From NCBI RefSeq assembly GCF_009429125.1, contig NZ_CP045529.1, forward strand, positions 2,604,001-2,668,000: a DNA stretch of 64,000 nt, written 5' to 3'. Source of the DNA: Luteimicrobium xylanilyticum. Its GTDB lineage: Bacteria > Actinomycetota > Actinomycetes > Actinomycetales > Cellulomonadaceae. The position numbers and the translations under genes are program-made. Below, one piece after another: positions 16,747 through 25,661 of the stretch; within the stretch, counting starts at the first letter, position 1, and each line of letters starts with the position of its first letter. A model generated the notes under the pieces. It was not told where the DNA came from, searched no databases, and worked only from the letters and a program-made list of their open reading frames with translations.

Positions 16747-17694
16747 GTGAAGATCCTCGTACCCGACACCATCCCGCTCGACCTCCACGCAGCCCCCGAC
16801 GACGTCGTCGTGCCGTACACCGTGCGCGACGCCTTCCCGGACGGCTCCGAGGACGCGGACGTGCTCGTGGCGTGGGGCAACGGCCGGCGCAACCTCGCCG
16901 ACGCCGCCCAGCGTCTGACGCGCCTCCGCCTCGTCCAGGGCCTCATGGCCGGACCCGACACGCTCGTCGCGGCGGGCTTCGGGCCCGACGTCGCGCTCGC
17001 GTCGGGGCGCGGCCTGCACGACGGTCCCGTCACCGAGCACACGCTCGCGCTCGTCCTGGCCGCCGCCCGCCGCCTCGACCTGGCCCGCGACGCGCAGCGC
17101 GAGGGACGCTGGGCGGGCGAGCTCGGCGGCGTGCAGTCCGACCGGACGGACGCCGTCTTCCGGACGCTCGACGGCGCGCACGTCGTGGTCTGGGGCTTCG
17201 GCTCGATCGCCCACCGGCTCGCGCCGCTGCTCGCCGCGCTGGGCGCACGGGTGACGGGCGTCGCCTCGTCGGCGGGCGAGCGCGCCGGCTTCCCGGTCGT
17301 CACCGACGCCGAGCTCCCGGACCTCCTCCGGACGGCGGACGTCCTCGTCTCCCTGCTCCCAGCCCTCCCCACGACGCAGGGCGCCCTGGGCGCGGACCTG
17401 ATCTCCCGCCTGCCCGGGCACGCGTGGTTCGTCAACGTCGGGCGGGGCGCGACCGTCGACGAGGCCGCGCTGCAGGCCGCGCTGCGCGACGGCACGATCG
17501 CGGGCGCCGCGCTCGACGTCTTCGCCACCGAGCCGCTGCCCGAGGACTCCCCGTGGTGGGGCGTGCCGAACCTCATCCTCACGCCGCACGCCGCGGGCGG
17601 CCGCCCGCAGCACGCGGAGGAGCTGATCGAGGCCAATCTCGACGCGCTCCGCACCGGTGCGCCTCTGCGTAACCTCGTGGAACGCGACGGATGA
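16747..17694 (+). CDS. D-isomer-specific 2-hydroxyacid dehydrogenase
   Basis: The 315-residue NAD(P)-dependent enzyme has the family's split catalytic domain and a central nucleotide-binding domain with a GFGSIA fingerprint (about residues 151-156, in VWGFGSIAHRLAP). The catalytic Glu and His are in DVFATEPLPEDSP and LTPHAAGG, and the conserved NVGRGATVDEAAL block is present. It reduces a 2-keto acid or oxidises the D-hydroxy acid; substrate is not determinable. GTG 16747 fits a leaderless transcript. The stop overlaps the start of the following hydrolase pseudogene as ATGA, so the two were once coupled. Confidence 0.88.
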   Translation: MKILVPDTIPLDLHAAPDDVVVPYTVRDAFPDGSEDADVLVAWGNGRRNLADAAQRLTRLRLVQGLMAGPDTLVAAGFGPDVALASGRGLHDGPVTEHTLALVLAAARRLDLARDAQREGRWAGELGGVQSDRTDAVFRTLDGAHVVVWGFGSIAHRLAPLLAALGARVTGVASSAGERAGFPVVTDAELPDLLRTADVLVSLLPALPTTQGALGADLISRLPGHAWFVNVGRGATVDEAALQAALRDGTIAGAALDVFATEPLPEDSPWWGVPNLILTPHAAGGRPQHAEELIEANLDALRTGAPLRNLVERDG

Positions 17695-18157
17695 CCCCGT
17701 CGTCGCTGACGCGCTCCGTGCCGTGGCGGGGTCGCACGGTCGCGTGGGACCGCTTCGGGTCGGGTCCGCCGCTCGTCCTCCTGCACGGCACGCCGTGGTC
17801 GTCGGCCCTGTGGCGGCCCGTCGCGACCGCCCTCGCCCAGGAGTTCACGGTGCACCTGTGGGACATGCCCGGGTGCGGGGCCTCGTCGAAGGAGCCGTCG
17901 CACGCCGTCGACCTGGGGGTCCAGGGCGAGCTGTTCGCCGACCTGCTCGACCTCTGGGAGCTCGAGCGGCCGCACGTCGTCGCCCACGACATCGGCGGCG
18001 CGGTCGCGCTGCGGGGGACCGTGCGCACCGGCTCCAGGGGGCGATGCCGCACGCCTCGCTCACGCTGGTGGAGGGCGCCGGCCACCTCGTCCAGCTCGAC
18101 GCCCCGGCGGCGCTCTCCGCCGATCTCAGCCGATGGCTGCGCGACGTCGCGAGGTGA
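17691..18157 (+). pseudogene. Alpha/beta hydrolase with internal deletion and frame change
   Basis: The first part (17691 to about 18010) encodes an alpha/beta hydrolase N-terminus with the oxyanion motif LLHGTPWSS and the nucleophile elbow AHDIGG, which has Asp where most hydrolases have Ser, as in haloalkane-dehalogenase relatives. Immediately after, homology jumps to the other end of the fold but in another frame: about 18019-18157 encodes PHASLTLVEGAGHLVQLDAP with the catalytic His and a normal stop. The lid and the third catalytic residue are missing, and total length is about 155 codons instead of about 270. A deletion of roughly 300 bp with a frame change explains this. The intact start overlaps the upstream gene. 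Confidence 0.75.
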
Positions 18158-18169
18158 GCGGGCCGGCTC

Positions 18170-19105
18170 TCACCAACGCCCGTTGCGGGGGCGCGGCTGG
18201 CAGCGGGGGCACGTGAACGACGAGCGGTTCATGAAGGCGTCGCGTCGCACGGGCGTCCCGCACCGCGGGCACGGGCGCCCCTCCTGGCCGTAGACGGCGA
18301 GCGAGCGCGAGAAGTACCCCGAGGCGCCGTTGACGTTGACGTAGAGGGTGTCGAAGCTCGTGCCGCCCTGCGCGAGCGACTCGCGCATGACCTGCTCCGC
18401 GGCTTCCAGGAGCCGCGTGGCCTCGGCTCGACGGAGCGTGTCGGTCGGCCGCGCGTAGTGCAGCCGCGCGCGCCACAGCGCCTCGTCGGCGTAGATGTTC
18501 CCGACGCCCGAGACGAGCGTCTGGTCGAGCAGCGCCCGCTTCACCCCTGTCCGACGACGGCGCAGCGCATCCACCAGCGCGGCCTCGTCGAGCGCGGGGT
18601 CGAGGAGGTCGCGCGCGATGTGCGCGGCCGGCTCCGGGACGAGCGGCCGGTCGGTGCCGAGCCCACCGGGGGCGCCGTCGGGCGTCGCCACGAGGGGCGC
18701 GACGACGAGGTGCCCGAACGTCCGCATGTCCACGAAGTCGAGCGCCGCCTCGGTGCCGTCGGGCTGTTCGAGCGCGAGCCGGACGCGCAGGTGCCGGTGG
18801 CGCTCGGCGAGGTCTCCGGACCGGACGAGGAGCTGGCCGCTCATGCCGAGGTGCGCGACGAGCGCGCGCGTGGGGACGGCGCCGTCGCCGCCGCCCACGT
18901 CGGAGAGCTCGAGCCAGAGGAACTTGCCCCGGCGGGCTGCCGCGTCCAGCCGGGCGCCCGTGAGGGCCGCGACGAACGCCTCGGTCCCGCCGCCCTGGTG
19001 GCGGACCGAGTAGTCGCGCAGCACCTCGACGGACGCGACCCGCGCGCCCAGGACGTGCCGCGCGAGCCCGTCACGGACGGTCTCGACCTCGGGCAGCTCG
19101 GGCAA
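18170..19105 (-). CDS. mutM: Formamidopyrimidine-DNA glycosylase
   Basis: The 311-residue base-excision enzyme removes 8-oxoguanine and formamidopyrimidines and cuts the abasic site. It begins [13 protein letters not shown], so after Met removal the N-terminal catalytic Pro and Glu are in place. The helix-two-turn-helix [12 protein letters not shown] and the C-terminal zinc finger with CPRC and CPRC pairs are present. The start is a TTG at 19105, three bases after the rnc stop, required to give the catalytic Pro2. This is the last gene of the DUF177-rpmF-rnc-mutM operon, a conserved actinobacterial order. Confidence 0.95.
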   Translation of the reverse strand: MPELPEVETVRDGLARHVLGARVASVEVLRDYSVRHQGGGTEAFVAALTGARLDAAARRGKFLWLELSDVGGGDGAVPTRALVAHLGMSGQLLVRSGDLAERHRHLRVRLALEQPDGTEAALDFVDMRTFGHLVVAPLVATPDGAPGGLGTDRPLVPEPAAHIARDLLDPALDEAALVDALRRRRTGVKRALLDQTLVSGVGNIYADEALWRARLHYARPTDTLRRAEATRLLEAAEQVMRESLAQGGTSFDTLYVNVNGASGYFSRSLAVYGQEGRPCPRCGTPVRRDAFMNRSSFTCPRCQPRPRNGRW

Positions 19106-19108
19106 GAC

Positions 19109-19885
19109 TCAGCCCTGGTCAGCCGGCGCGAGGCCAGCCGGCCCGGTCGCCGCGGCCGCGGCGTCGACCCGGGCCTTCAGCACGGCATAGGCACGCTCGG
19201 CGGCCTCCTGCTCGGCGTGCTTCTTGGCCGTCCCTGAGCCGGTGCCGAGCACCTCGCCGTCGAGCGCCACGTGGGACGTGAAGACCCGCGCGTGCGCGGG
19301 ACCCTCGGCCTCCCAGCGGTACTCGGGTGCCCCCAGGCCGAGCTCGCCCGCAAGCTCCTGGAGCGACGTCTTCCAGTCGAGGCCGGCGCCCAGGTCGGCT
19401 GCCACCTCGAGGGTCGCGTCGACGAGCCGGTGCACGAACGTGCGGGCCTCGTCGACCCCACCGCTCAGGTAGACGGCGCCGATGATCGCCTCGACGGTGT
19501 CCGACAGGATCGAGTCCTTGTCGAAGCCGCGGGTCCTCAGCTCGCCCTTGCCGAGCAGGATGAACCGGCCCAGCTCGAGCTCGCGGGCGATCGCGGCGAG
19601 CGAGCGCTGCGACACGGTAGCCGCGCGCATCTTCGCGAGCTCACCCTCCGGGAGGTCGGCGTGGTCGCGGTACAGGGCGTCCGTGACGACGAAGCCGAGC
19701 ACGGAGTCACCGAGGAACTCGAGGCGCTCGTTGGTGGGGATGCCACCGGCCTCGTGCGCGAACGAACGGTGCGTCAGCGCGAGCACGAGAAGCTCGGGGT
19801 CCACACGGACCCCGAGCTTCTCGAGGAGCTCGTCGGCTCCGCCGGCGCCGGCCGCCTTCTCAGGACGCTCGCGCTGGGCGGACAC
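19109..19885 (-). CDS. rnc: Ribonuclease III
   Basis: The 258-residue endonuclease processes double-stranded RNA, including rRNA precursors. The catalytic domain carries the signature ERLEFLGDS (residues 53-61) and the second metal site DTVEAIIGAVY; a double-stranded-RNA-binding domain covers about residues 180-245. I chose GTG 19885 because a longer reading would run back through rpmF. The extra Ala-rich tail after the RNA-binding domain is typical of high-GC genomes. Confidence 0.95.
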   Translation of the reverse strand: MSAQRERPEKAAGAGGADELLEKLGVRVDPELLVLALTHRSFAHEAGGIPTNERLEFLGDSVLGFVVTDALYRDHADLPEGELAKMRAATVSQRSLAAIARELELGRFILLGKGELRTRGFDKDSILSDTVEAIIGAVYLSGGVDEARTFVHRLVDATLEVAADLGAGLDWKTSLQELAGELGLGAPEYRWEAEGPAHARVFTSHVALDGEVLGTGSGTAKKHAEQEAAERAYAVLKARVDAAAAATGPAGLAPADQG

Positions 19886-19892
19886 GGGTGGC

Positions 19893-20084
19893 TCAGGCGT
19901 GCTCGGTGCGCAGCGCCGCCGTGTACTGGCGACCCTTGTACGTGCCGCACGTCGGGCAGGCCGTGTGCGACAGCTTCTGGCCCTTGCACTGCGGGCACGT
20001 CGTGAGGTTCGCGGCGGTCGTCTTCCACTGCGAACGGCGCGCACGGGTGTTGCTGCGCGACATCTTGCGCTTCGGAACAGCCAC
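19893..20084 (-). CDS. rpmF: 50S ribosomal protein L32 (bL32)
   Basis: The 63-residue protein starts [17 protein letters not shown], identical in pattern to actinobacterial bL32, and has a zinc ribbon with CPQC and CPTC pairs. GTG 20084 gives the family start. It lies two bases after the DUF177 gene and seven bases before rnc. The Cys-containing form is the zinc-dependent paralogue type. Confidence 0.96.
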   Translation of the reverse strand: MAVPKRKMSRSNTRARRSQWKTTAANLTTCPQCKGQKLSHTACPTCGTYKGRQYTAALRTEHA

Positions 20085-20086
20085 GG

Positions 20087-20674
20087 CTAGCTCTCTTTCG
20101 TCTCGTCCGGCACGACGTCCGTGCCGAGCATGCTCTTCAGTGCCGACCACCGGGGGTCGACCACGTCATGGTGGTGGCCAGGATCGTCCGCCAGGCGCGC
20201 TCCGCACTCGGAGCACAGGCCAGGGCAGTCCGGCTGGCACAACGGTTGGAATGGTAGTGCAGTGACCACCGCATCCCGAAGCGCGGGCTCGATGTCGATC
20301 AGGTCGCCCTCGAGCTCGTGCACGTCCTCCTCGTCGTCACCGGCCTCCTCCGCGGCCTGGGCGCGCTCCGGGTAGACGTAGAGCTCCTGGAACGTGGCGT
20401 CGACGTCGTCGACCGTCTCGTCCAGGCAGCGCACGCACTCCCCGACCGCCCGACCCCGGACCTCTCCGGTGACCAGGACCCCCTCCATGACGGCCTCGAG
20501 ACGCACGTGCAGCTCGAGGTCGTCGCCGGCGGGGATGCCGGTCACGACGGTGCCGAGATCTCCCGGAGCGGCCACGGTGCGGTCGACCTCACGCTGGGAC
20601 CCGGGACGTCGGCTGAGCTCGTGGGTGTCGAGCACGAACGGCGACCGCGGGTCGAGGGTGATGTGACGCTCCAT
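20087..20674 (-). CDS. DUF177 (YceD) family protein
   Basis: The 195-residue protein is the conserved companion of rpmF in most bacteria and is implicated in 23S rRNA or ribosome maturation. It has the family's cysteine pattern: CVRC near residue 96 and a C-terminal [12 protein letters not shown] cluster that may bind metal, separated by an acidic stretch. ATG 20674 starts the operon and matches [20 protein letters not shown], common in actinobacteria. A good promoter lies 140 bp upstream. Confidence 0.88.
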   Translation of the reverse strand: MERHITLDPRSPFVLDTHELSRRPGSQREVDRTVAAPGDLGTVVTGIPAGDDLELHVRLEAVMEGVLVTGEVRGRAVGECVRCLDETVDDVDATFQELYVYPERAQAAEEAGDDEEDVHELEGDLIDIEPALRDAVVTALPFQPLCQPDCPGLCSECGARLADDPGHHHDVVDPRWSALKSMLGTDVVPDETKES

Positions 20675-20813
20675 GGTTCTCTCCGACCTCGCCCACGAAC
20701 CGGCGGCGCAAGCCCGTGACGGGCCCACGCGACGGCGCAGGGCGAGGAGATGATCTCGGTCCGCGGAGGCCCCCGACGATCGGGGACCACATGACCAGCA
20801 GGACCAACCGTCT

Positions 20814-20843
20814 ACTATACGGCATCGGGTCCCGCGCGCCCAA
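20814..20843 (-). promoter_or_regulatory. Sigma-A-type promoter of the DUF177-rpmF-rnc-mutM operon
   Basis: On the minus strand TTGGGC (20843-20838) and TATAGT (20819-20814) are separated by 18 bp, in the gap before the DUF177 gene. The AT-rich hexamer stands out in a 70%+ GC background. Transcription would start near 20807. Confidence 0.6.
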
Positions 20844-20888
20844 GCCGGGGCGGCCGACCCGCGGCCCTCCCCCGCGCGTCGTGCGCCC

Positions 20889-21494
20889 TCAGTCCGCGCG
20901 CTCCGCCGACCGCTCGAGCGCGCGCTCCACGAGCCGCTCCCGACCGGCACGGACCTGCGCCCCCGCCTGCTCCAGGACGTCCTCGAGCATGGCGAGCCGG
21001 CGGTCGCAGTAGTCGTCGGCGTCCTGACGGATGCGTGCCGCGTCGGCCTCGGCCGCCGCGAGCACCTGCGCCGCGCGCGCCTGCGCCTGGGCGACCACCT
21101 GCTCGCGCTGCACGAGCTCGATCGCCCGGGCACGCGCCGTCGACAGCACGTCCTCGGCCTGGGCCTGCGCCTCCCCGAGCACGCGGTCCGCGTCCTCGAG
21201 CACGCGGTCGGCCTCGTCGAGCTGGTGCGGCACGGCCTCGCGCAGCTCGTCGACGAGGGCGACGAGCTGGTCCCGCGGCACCTTGAGGGTTCCTCCCCCC
21301 AGGGGGCCCGTGCGTGCTCCTGCCACGAGCTCCGTGAGGTCCGCGACGATGGCCGTCAGGGTCGCGACCGGGTCGGCCCCCTGAGCGGGTGGGGCGACGG
21401 CGGCCCCGTCGCGCTGGTCGCGCCCGTCGCCTCCGCGTCCTCCGCTCGGTCCGGTGCTGCTCACGACTCCTCCTCCATGCTGGGTAGTGCTCAC
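20889..21494 (-). CDS. DivIVA-like coiled-coil protein
   Basis: The 201-residue protein has a Gly/Ala-rich N-terminus (about residues 1-45) and then a long helical part with heptad-rich sequence, including DEADRVLEDADRVLGEAQAQAEDVL and AQARAAQVLAAAEADAARI. This resembles DivIVA/Wag31-like or ATP-synthase-b-like cytoplasmic coiled-coil proteins found beside coaD in actinobacteria. Function is not established; a role in cell-pole or envelope organisation is only suggested by resemblance. The GTG start at 21494 lies one base after the coaD stop, so it is in the coaD operon. Confidence 0.7.
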   Translation of the reverse strand: MSTTQHGGGVVSSTGPSGGRGGDGRDQRDGAAVAPPAQGADPVATLTAIVADLTELVAGARTGPLGGGTLKVPRDQLVALVDELREAVPHQLDEADRVLEDADRVLGEAQAQAEDVLSTARARAIELVQREQVVAQAQARAAQVLAAAEADAARIRQDADDYCDRRLAMLEDVLEQAGAQVRAGRERLVERALERSAERAD

Positions 21495-21495
21495 C

Positions 21496-21984
21496 TCAGG
21501 TCGTGCGCGCGAGCGCCGCGCGCACGACGTCGCCGACGCCTGGCGGGACCAGGTCGTCGACGTCTCCCCCGTGCCGTGCCACGTCCTTCACGAGCGACGA
21601 GGCGACGTGCGCGAGCCCGGGGTCCCCGATCACGAAGACCGTCTCGACGCCGGCCAGGTGCCGGTTCATGAGGGCCATGGGCACCTCGGCGTCGAAGTCG
21701 GCGCCGCCTCGCAGCCCCTTGACCACGGCGTGCGCGCCGATCTCGCGGCAGAACTCCACGAGGAGCCCGGGCACGTGGGCGACGCGGACGCCGTCGAGCC
21801 CCGCGTCGCCGACCGCCGAACGAGCCAGCTCGAGCCGTTCCTCGACGGTCAGGAGCGCCGACTTGCCGGCGTTGTGCGCGACCCCGACGACGACCTCGTC
21901 GAACATCGAGCGCGCACGACGCACGACGTCCAGGTGCCCGAGCGTCATCGGGTCGAACGAGCCGGGGCAGACGGCGATGGTCAC
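21496..21984 (-). CDS. coaD: Phosphopantetheine adenylyltransferase
   Basis: The 162-residue enzyme transfers AMP from ATP to 4'-phosphopantetheine, the penultimate step of coenzyme A synthesis. It shows the nucleotidyltransferase motif PGSFDPMTLGH (residues 7-17) and the C-terminal SSLVKDVA block matching the ISSS/T-x-VR region, with KGLRGGADFD in the middle. The GTG start at 21984 follows a TAGCGT box by six bases, so the mRNA is probably leaderless. It is co-transcribed with the coiled-coil gene. Confidence 0.95.
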   Translation of the reverse strand: MTIAVCPGSFDPMTLGHLDVVRRARSMFDEVVVGVAHNAGKSALLTVEERLELARSAVGDAGLDGVRVAHVPGLLVEFCREIGAHAVVKGLRGGADFDAEVPMALMNRHLAGVETVFVIGDPGLAHVASSLVKDVARHGGDVDDLVPPGVGDVVRAALARTT

Positions 21985-21990
21985 GGCGTC

Positions 21991-21996
21991 ACGCTA
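21991..21996 (-). promoter_or_regulatory. -10 box of a leaderless start (coaD)
   Basis: Minus-strand TAGCGT lies six bases before the GTG start of coaD. Confidence 0.5.
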
Positions 21997-22049
21997 GTGC
22001 ACAGGACACCTCGCGGTGCGGTGCCACTCCGCGGCGGGCACGGGCGACG

Positions 22050-22055
22050 TACGGT
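22050..22055 (+). promoter_or_regulatory. -10 box of a leaderless start (acetyltransferase)
   Basis: TACGGT lies six bases before ATG 22062. It is divergent from the coaD box 53 bp away. The GGAG next to the ATG is too close to act as an RBS. Confidence 0.5.
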
Positions 22056-22061
22056 CGGAGC

Positions 22062-22808
22062 ATGGTTGCCCCCGCGCCCCGACCGCTCACGACCCGGTCC
22101 GAGATCCTGGCCCTGCACCGCGACGTGCTGGCCCCGTCGTTCCCCCCTGCCGAGCTCATCGACGCCGAGGAGCTGTGGCGCGACGTGGAGCACGGCTCGC
22201 TCGAGGTGCTCGGGACGGGCGAGGGGTCCGACGGCGAGGCGCGTCCGGTCTCGGGTGTCGTCGGGGCGTGGTTCCCGGACGAGCGGATCCTGCTCGTGCT
22301 CTACCTCGCGATCGCACCGGGGCACCGGGGCGCCGGCGTCGGCGGGGCGCTGCTCTCCGCCGCGCTCGACACCTGGACCGCCGCCCACGACCCGCTCGCG
22401 ATCCTCGCGGAGGTCGAGCACCCGGACCACCACGCCGCGAGCGAGGCCCACGGCGACCCGGCCGCCCGCGTGCGGTTCTACGCCCGCCACGGCGGGAGGG
22501 CGCTGGCGCTCCCATACTTCCAGCCCGGTGACGGCCCGGGCGGCGAGCGTGTGCCCGCGCTCATGCTCGTCGCGCTGCGGGCGGACGATCGAGCCACCCT
22601 CCCGGCCGCGCCCGTACGCGACTTCCTGACGGACTGGCTGGTGGCGTGCGAGGGGACGCTGGCCGACGACGGCGCCACGCGTCGCCTGCTCGACGCCGCC
22701 TCGGGCTCCGAGGTCGCGCTCGTCGGGCTCGACCGCGTCGATCAGCTGCCCGTGGGGACGCTCTCCGGGGACGAGGCCTCGGCGCCGGGGGCCACGGGCT
22801 CGAGGTAG
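22062..22808 (+). CDS. GNAT-family N-acetyltransferase
   Basis: The 248-residue protein has a GNAT core with the acetyl-CoA loop IAPGHRGAGVGGALL (about residues 87-101) and a following helix, then RVRFYARHGGRALALPY, the usual beta6-beta7 region. Substrate is unknown. It is the only plus-strand gene within the long coaD-rsmD-recG minus-strand block, and its last 67 bases overlap the 3' end of rsmD on the other strand. The C-terminal 60 residues beyond the fold are not recognisable. Confidence 0.78.
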   Translation: MVAPAPRPLTTRSEILALHRDVLAPSFPPAELIDAEELWRDVEHGSLEVLGTGEGSDGEARPVSGVVGAWFPDERILLVLYLAIAPGHRGAGVGGALLSAALDTWTAAHDPLAILAEVEHPDHHAASEAHGDPAARVRFYARHGGRALALPYFQPGDGPGGERVPALMLVALRADDRATLPAAPVRDFLTDWLVACEGTLADDGATRRLLDAASGSEVALVGLDRVDQLPVGTLSGDEASAPGATGSR

Positions 22809-23344
22809 AACACGGCAGTCTCGCCGTAGTCCTTGCGCGCGACGAGCTCGAGGCCGTCCGGCCAGGCGGGCTCCGCGTCCCGCGCCCGCCGCTCGACGAC
22901 GACCGTGCCGTCCGGCGCGAGCGCTCCCGGCAGGGCGAGGTGCGCGAGGACCTGCACGAGCTCGGAGGCCGTGACGTCGTACGGCGGGTCGAGGAACACC
23001 AGGTCCCACGGGCGGCTCGGGACCTCGCGCACGAACCGCTCGGCGGGCTGCTGTGCGACGCGCACCCGCGTCAGGCCGAGCGCCCGCACGTTGCGCCGGC
23101 AGACCTCGACGGCGGCCCGGGCCGCGTCCACGAGGGTCGCGTCGGACGCGCCCCGGCTCATCGCCTCGAGCGCGAGCGCCCCCGACCCCGCGTAGAGGTC
23201 GAGCACGCGCGCACCCTCGACCGCGCCCTGGTGCTCGAGCCGGGAGAACACGGCCTCCCGCACCCGGTCGCTCGTCGGCCGCGTGCCGCGCACGGGCACC
23301 TCGAGCACGCGTCCACCGGCCGTCCCTGCCACGATCCTCGTCAC
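22742..23344 (-). CDS. rsmD: 16S rRNA (guanine966-N2)-methyltransferase RsmD
   Basis: The 200-residue SAM-dependent enzyme has the motif I sequence DLYAGSGALALEAMSRGA (about residues 48-65) and the catalytic N6/N2-methylase motif DPPYDV near residue 127. The N-terminus MTRIVAGTAGGRVLEVP is typical. In the cell it methylates G966 of 16S rRNA. GTG 23344 has a TAGGCT box six bases upstream, inside the short recG-rsmD gap, so it is probably transcribed separately as a leaderless mRNA. It overlaps a convergent acetyltransferase gene by 67 bases. Confidence 0.92.
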   Translation of the reverse strand: MTRIVAGTAGGRVLEVPVRGTRPTSDRVREAVFSRLEHQGAVEGARVLDLYAGSGALALEAMSRGASDATLVDAARAAVEVCRRNVRALGLTRVRVAQQPAERFVREVPSRPWDLVFLDPPYDVTASELVQVLAHLALPGALAPDGTVVVERRARDAEPAWPDGLELVARKDYGETAVFYLEPVAPGAEASSPESVPTGS

Positions 23345-23350
23345 GTCCCG

Positions 23351-23356
23351 AGCCTA
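23351..23356 (-). promoter_or_regulatory. -10 box of a leaderless start (rsmD)
   Basis: Minus-strand TAGGCT lies six bases before the rsmD GTG and 17 bases after the recG stop. Confidence 0.5.
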
Positions 23357-23372
23357 TCCAGCGCGGACTCGC

Positions 23373-25661
23373 TCACGCCCGCTCGAGGAACTCCTCGCGC
23401 TCCGGGTCGAGCCGCTCCGCGATCGCCGCCGCGAGCGCCGGGTACGTCAGGAGGTCCGGGTCCTGCTCGACGACGGCCGTGGCCTCGGTGCGCGCGTCGG
23501 CGATGAGCTCCGCGTCCGTGAGCACGCGAAGGAGCCGCAGCGACGACGCGCGGCCCGACTGCGCCGCGCCGAGCACGTCCCCCTCGCGGCGCAGCTCGAG
23601 GTCGCGGCGCGCGAGCTCGAACCCGTCGGGCGTCGAGGCGAGGGCGTCCAGCCGCTCGCGCGCCGGGGTACCGGGCTCCGCGTCGGACACCAGCAGGCAC
23701 AGGCCCGGCGCGCTCCCGCGTCCCACCCGCCCGCGCAGCTGGTGGAGCTGGGAGATCCCGAACCGGTCGGCGTCGAGCACGACCATGACCGTGGCCTCCG
23801 CCACGTCGACGCCCACCTCGACGACCGTCGTGGACACCAGCACGGGTGTGCGGCCGGACGCGAAGTCTGCCATCGCCCGCTCCTTGTCGGCCGGCGGGAG
23901 CTGGCCGTGCAGCATGCCGACCGGGACGCCCACGAGCGCCGGCGTCGCCCGCAGCTCGTCGACCACCTCCAGGACGGCACGCAGAGGCGCCCGTTCGCCG
24001 CCGTCGTCGGGCTCGGCGAGGAACTCGAGCACGTCGTCCGTCTCCGCGAGCGCGGCAGCCTGGTCCGCGCGTCCGCCCGGGGTCGCGTCGTCGGGATGGA
24101 TCCGCGGCGCGACCACGTAGGCGCGATGGCCCGCGTCGACCTCCTCGCGCACGCGCTGCCACGTCCGGGCGACCCACTTCGGGTTGGACGCGGGCACGGC
24201 GTGCGTCACGACGCCCGAGCGGCCCGCCGGCACCTCGGTGAGCGTCGAGGTCTCGAGATCGCCGAACACGGTCATGGCGACGGTCCGCGGGATGGGCGTC
24301 GCGGTCATGACGAGGACGTGCGCCTGCCGGTCCCCCTTGGCGCGCAGCGCGTCGCGCTGCTCCACGCCGAACCGGTGCTGCTCGTCGACGACCACGAGCC
24401 CGAGGTCGGCGAACTGCACGTGCTCGCCGAGGAGCGCGTGCGTCCCGACGACGATCCCGGCGGCCCCGCTCGCGGCATCGAGCAGCGCCTGCTTGCGGGC
24501 CGCCGCGCCGAGCGAGCCCGTGAGCAGGGCGACCTGCGTCCCGTGCTCGGCCCCGCCGAGCAGGCCGCCCTCGGCGAGCGGGCCGAGGAGCGTCCGGAGC
24601 GACCGGGCGTGCTGGGCCGCCAGGACCTCCGTGGGCGCGAGGAGCGCGGCCTGCCCTCCCGCGTCGACGACCTGGAGCATGGCGCGCAGCGCGACGACGG
24701 TCTTGCCCGAGCCGACCTCGCCCTGGAGCAGGCGCTGCATCGGCCGGTCGGCGGCGAGGTCGCGGGCGAGCTGCTCGCCCACGGCGCGCTGGCCGTCCGT
24801 GAGCTCGAACGGGAGCGCCGCGTCGAAGTCGGCGAGCAGGCTGGGCGTGCCGGTGGCGCGGAGCGGCCGGGCCGTCGCGGGCTCGCGGGCCACCGCCGCA
24901 CGACGCTGGGCGAGCGCCGTCTGCAGGACGAAGGCCTCCTCGAACCGCAGCCGGCGCCGCCCCCGGCGCCAGTCCTCGTCCGCGGCGGGCAGGTGCACGT
25001 CTCGCAGCGCCTCGAGCCGTGTGGACAGGTGCCGGCGCTCGCGCAGCGCCAGCGGCAGCGGGTCGGGCACGTCGTCCTCCCGAAGCGGCCCCAGCACCGT
25101 CTGGACGGCCTTGTGGATCTGCCACGAGGGCACCGAGGCGCCGGCCGGGTAGATCGGGATGGGGCGGCTCGCGTCCTCGAGCGCCGCCTCCGCCTCGTCG
25201 ACCCCGGTGTCCAGGCCGAACACCTGGTACTGGGGGTGCGTGAGCTGACGACGTCCGCGGTAGACGCTGACCGTGCCGGTGAACAGTCCGGTGCGCCCGG
25301 CGGCGAGCTGGTGCTCGTGGTGCCGGAGGCCGCCCTGGCCCTTCGCGAAGAACGTCAGGTCGAGCTCCCCGGCGCCGTCGGTCACGACGGCATGGAGCAT
25401 CGCGCCCGCGCGGGAGCGCATCCGCGTCATGCTCGCCGACCGGACCCGCGCAAGCACCGTGACGTGCTCCCCGACCTGCAGCGAGCGCAGGTCGGTGAGC
25501 CGGCCCGGCTCGTCGTACCGGCGCGGCACGTGGTCGACCAGGTCGCCGACCGTCTCGAGCCCGAGCTTGGCGAGCGCGTTCGCGGTCCTGGTGCCGAGGG
25601 CCTTGCGGAGCGGCTGTCCGAGCGGTCCCTCGATCCAGGTCCCTGCCGCGTCGACGGTCAT
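23373..25661 (-). CDS. recG: ATP-dependent DNA helicase RecG
   Basis: The 762-residue helicase remodels stalled replication forks and Holliday junctions. An N-terminal wedge/OB-fold region covers about residues 1-270. The motor has Walker A QGEVGSGKT near 315, the DEQH box (VVVDEQHRFGVEQ) near 425, MTATPIPRT near 455 and motif VI QLRGRVGRG. The TRG-like C-terminal region follows. ATG 25661 overlaps the stop of the DAK-domain gene as ATGA, so the two are coupled; this pair is conserved from Firmicutes to Actinobacteria. Confidence 0.96.
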   Translation of the reverse strand: MTVDAAGTWIEGPLGQPLRKALGTRTANALAKLGLETVGDLVDHVPRRYDEPGRLTDLRSLQVGEHVTVLARVRSASMTRMRSRAGAMLHAVVTDGAGELDLTFFAKGQGGLRHHEHQLAAGRTGLFTGTVSVYRGRRQLTHPQYQVFGLDTGVDEAEAALEDASRPIPIYPAGASVPSWQIHKAVQTVLGPLREDDVPDPLPLALRERRHLSTRLEALRDVHLPAADEDWRRGRRRLRFEEAFVLQTALAQRRAAVAREPATARPLRATGTPSLLADFDAALPFELTDGQRAVGEQLARDLAADRPMQRLLQGEVGSGKTVVALRAMLQVVDAGGQAALLAPTEVLAAQHARSLRTLLGPLAEGGLLGGAEHGTQVALLTGSLGAAARKQALLDAASGAAGIVVGTHALLGEHVQFADLGLVVVDEQHRFGVEQRDALRAKGDRQAHVLVMTATPIPRTVAMTVFGDLETSTLTEVPAGRSGVVTHAVPASNPKWVARTWQRVREEVDAGHRAYVVAPRIHPDDATPGGRADQAAALAETDDVLEFLAEPDDGGERAPLRAVLEVVDELRATPALVGVPVGMLHGQLPPADKERAMADFASGRTPVLVSTTVVEVGVDVAEATVMVVLDADRFGISQLHQLRGRVGRGSAPGLCLLVSDAEPGTPARERLDALASTPDGFELARRDLELRREGDVLGAAQSGRASSLRLLRVLTDAELIADARTEATAVVEQDPDLLTYPALAAAIAERLDPEREEFLERA

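Noticed and set aside
20087-21133. N-terminal extension of the DUF177 protein to 348 residues
   Set aside because: The extension crosses a clear promoter; ATG 20674 matches the family start.
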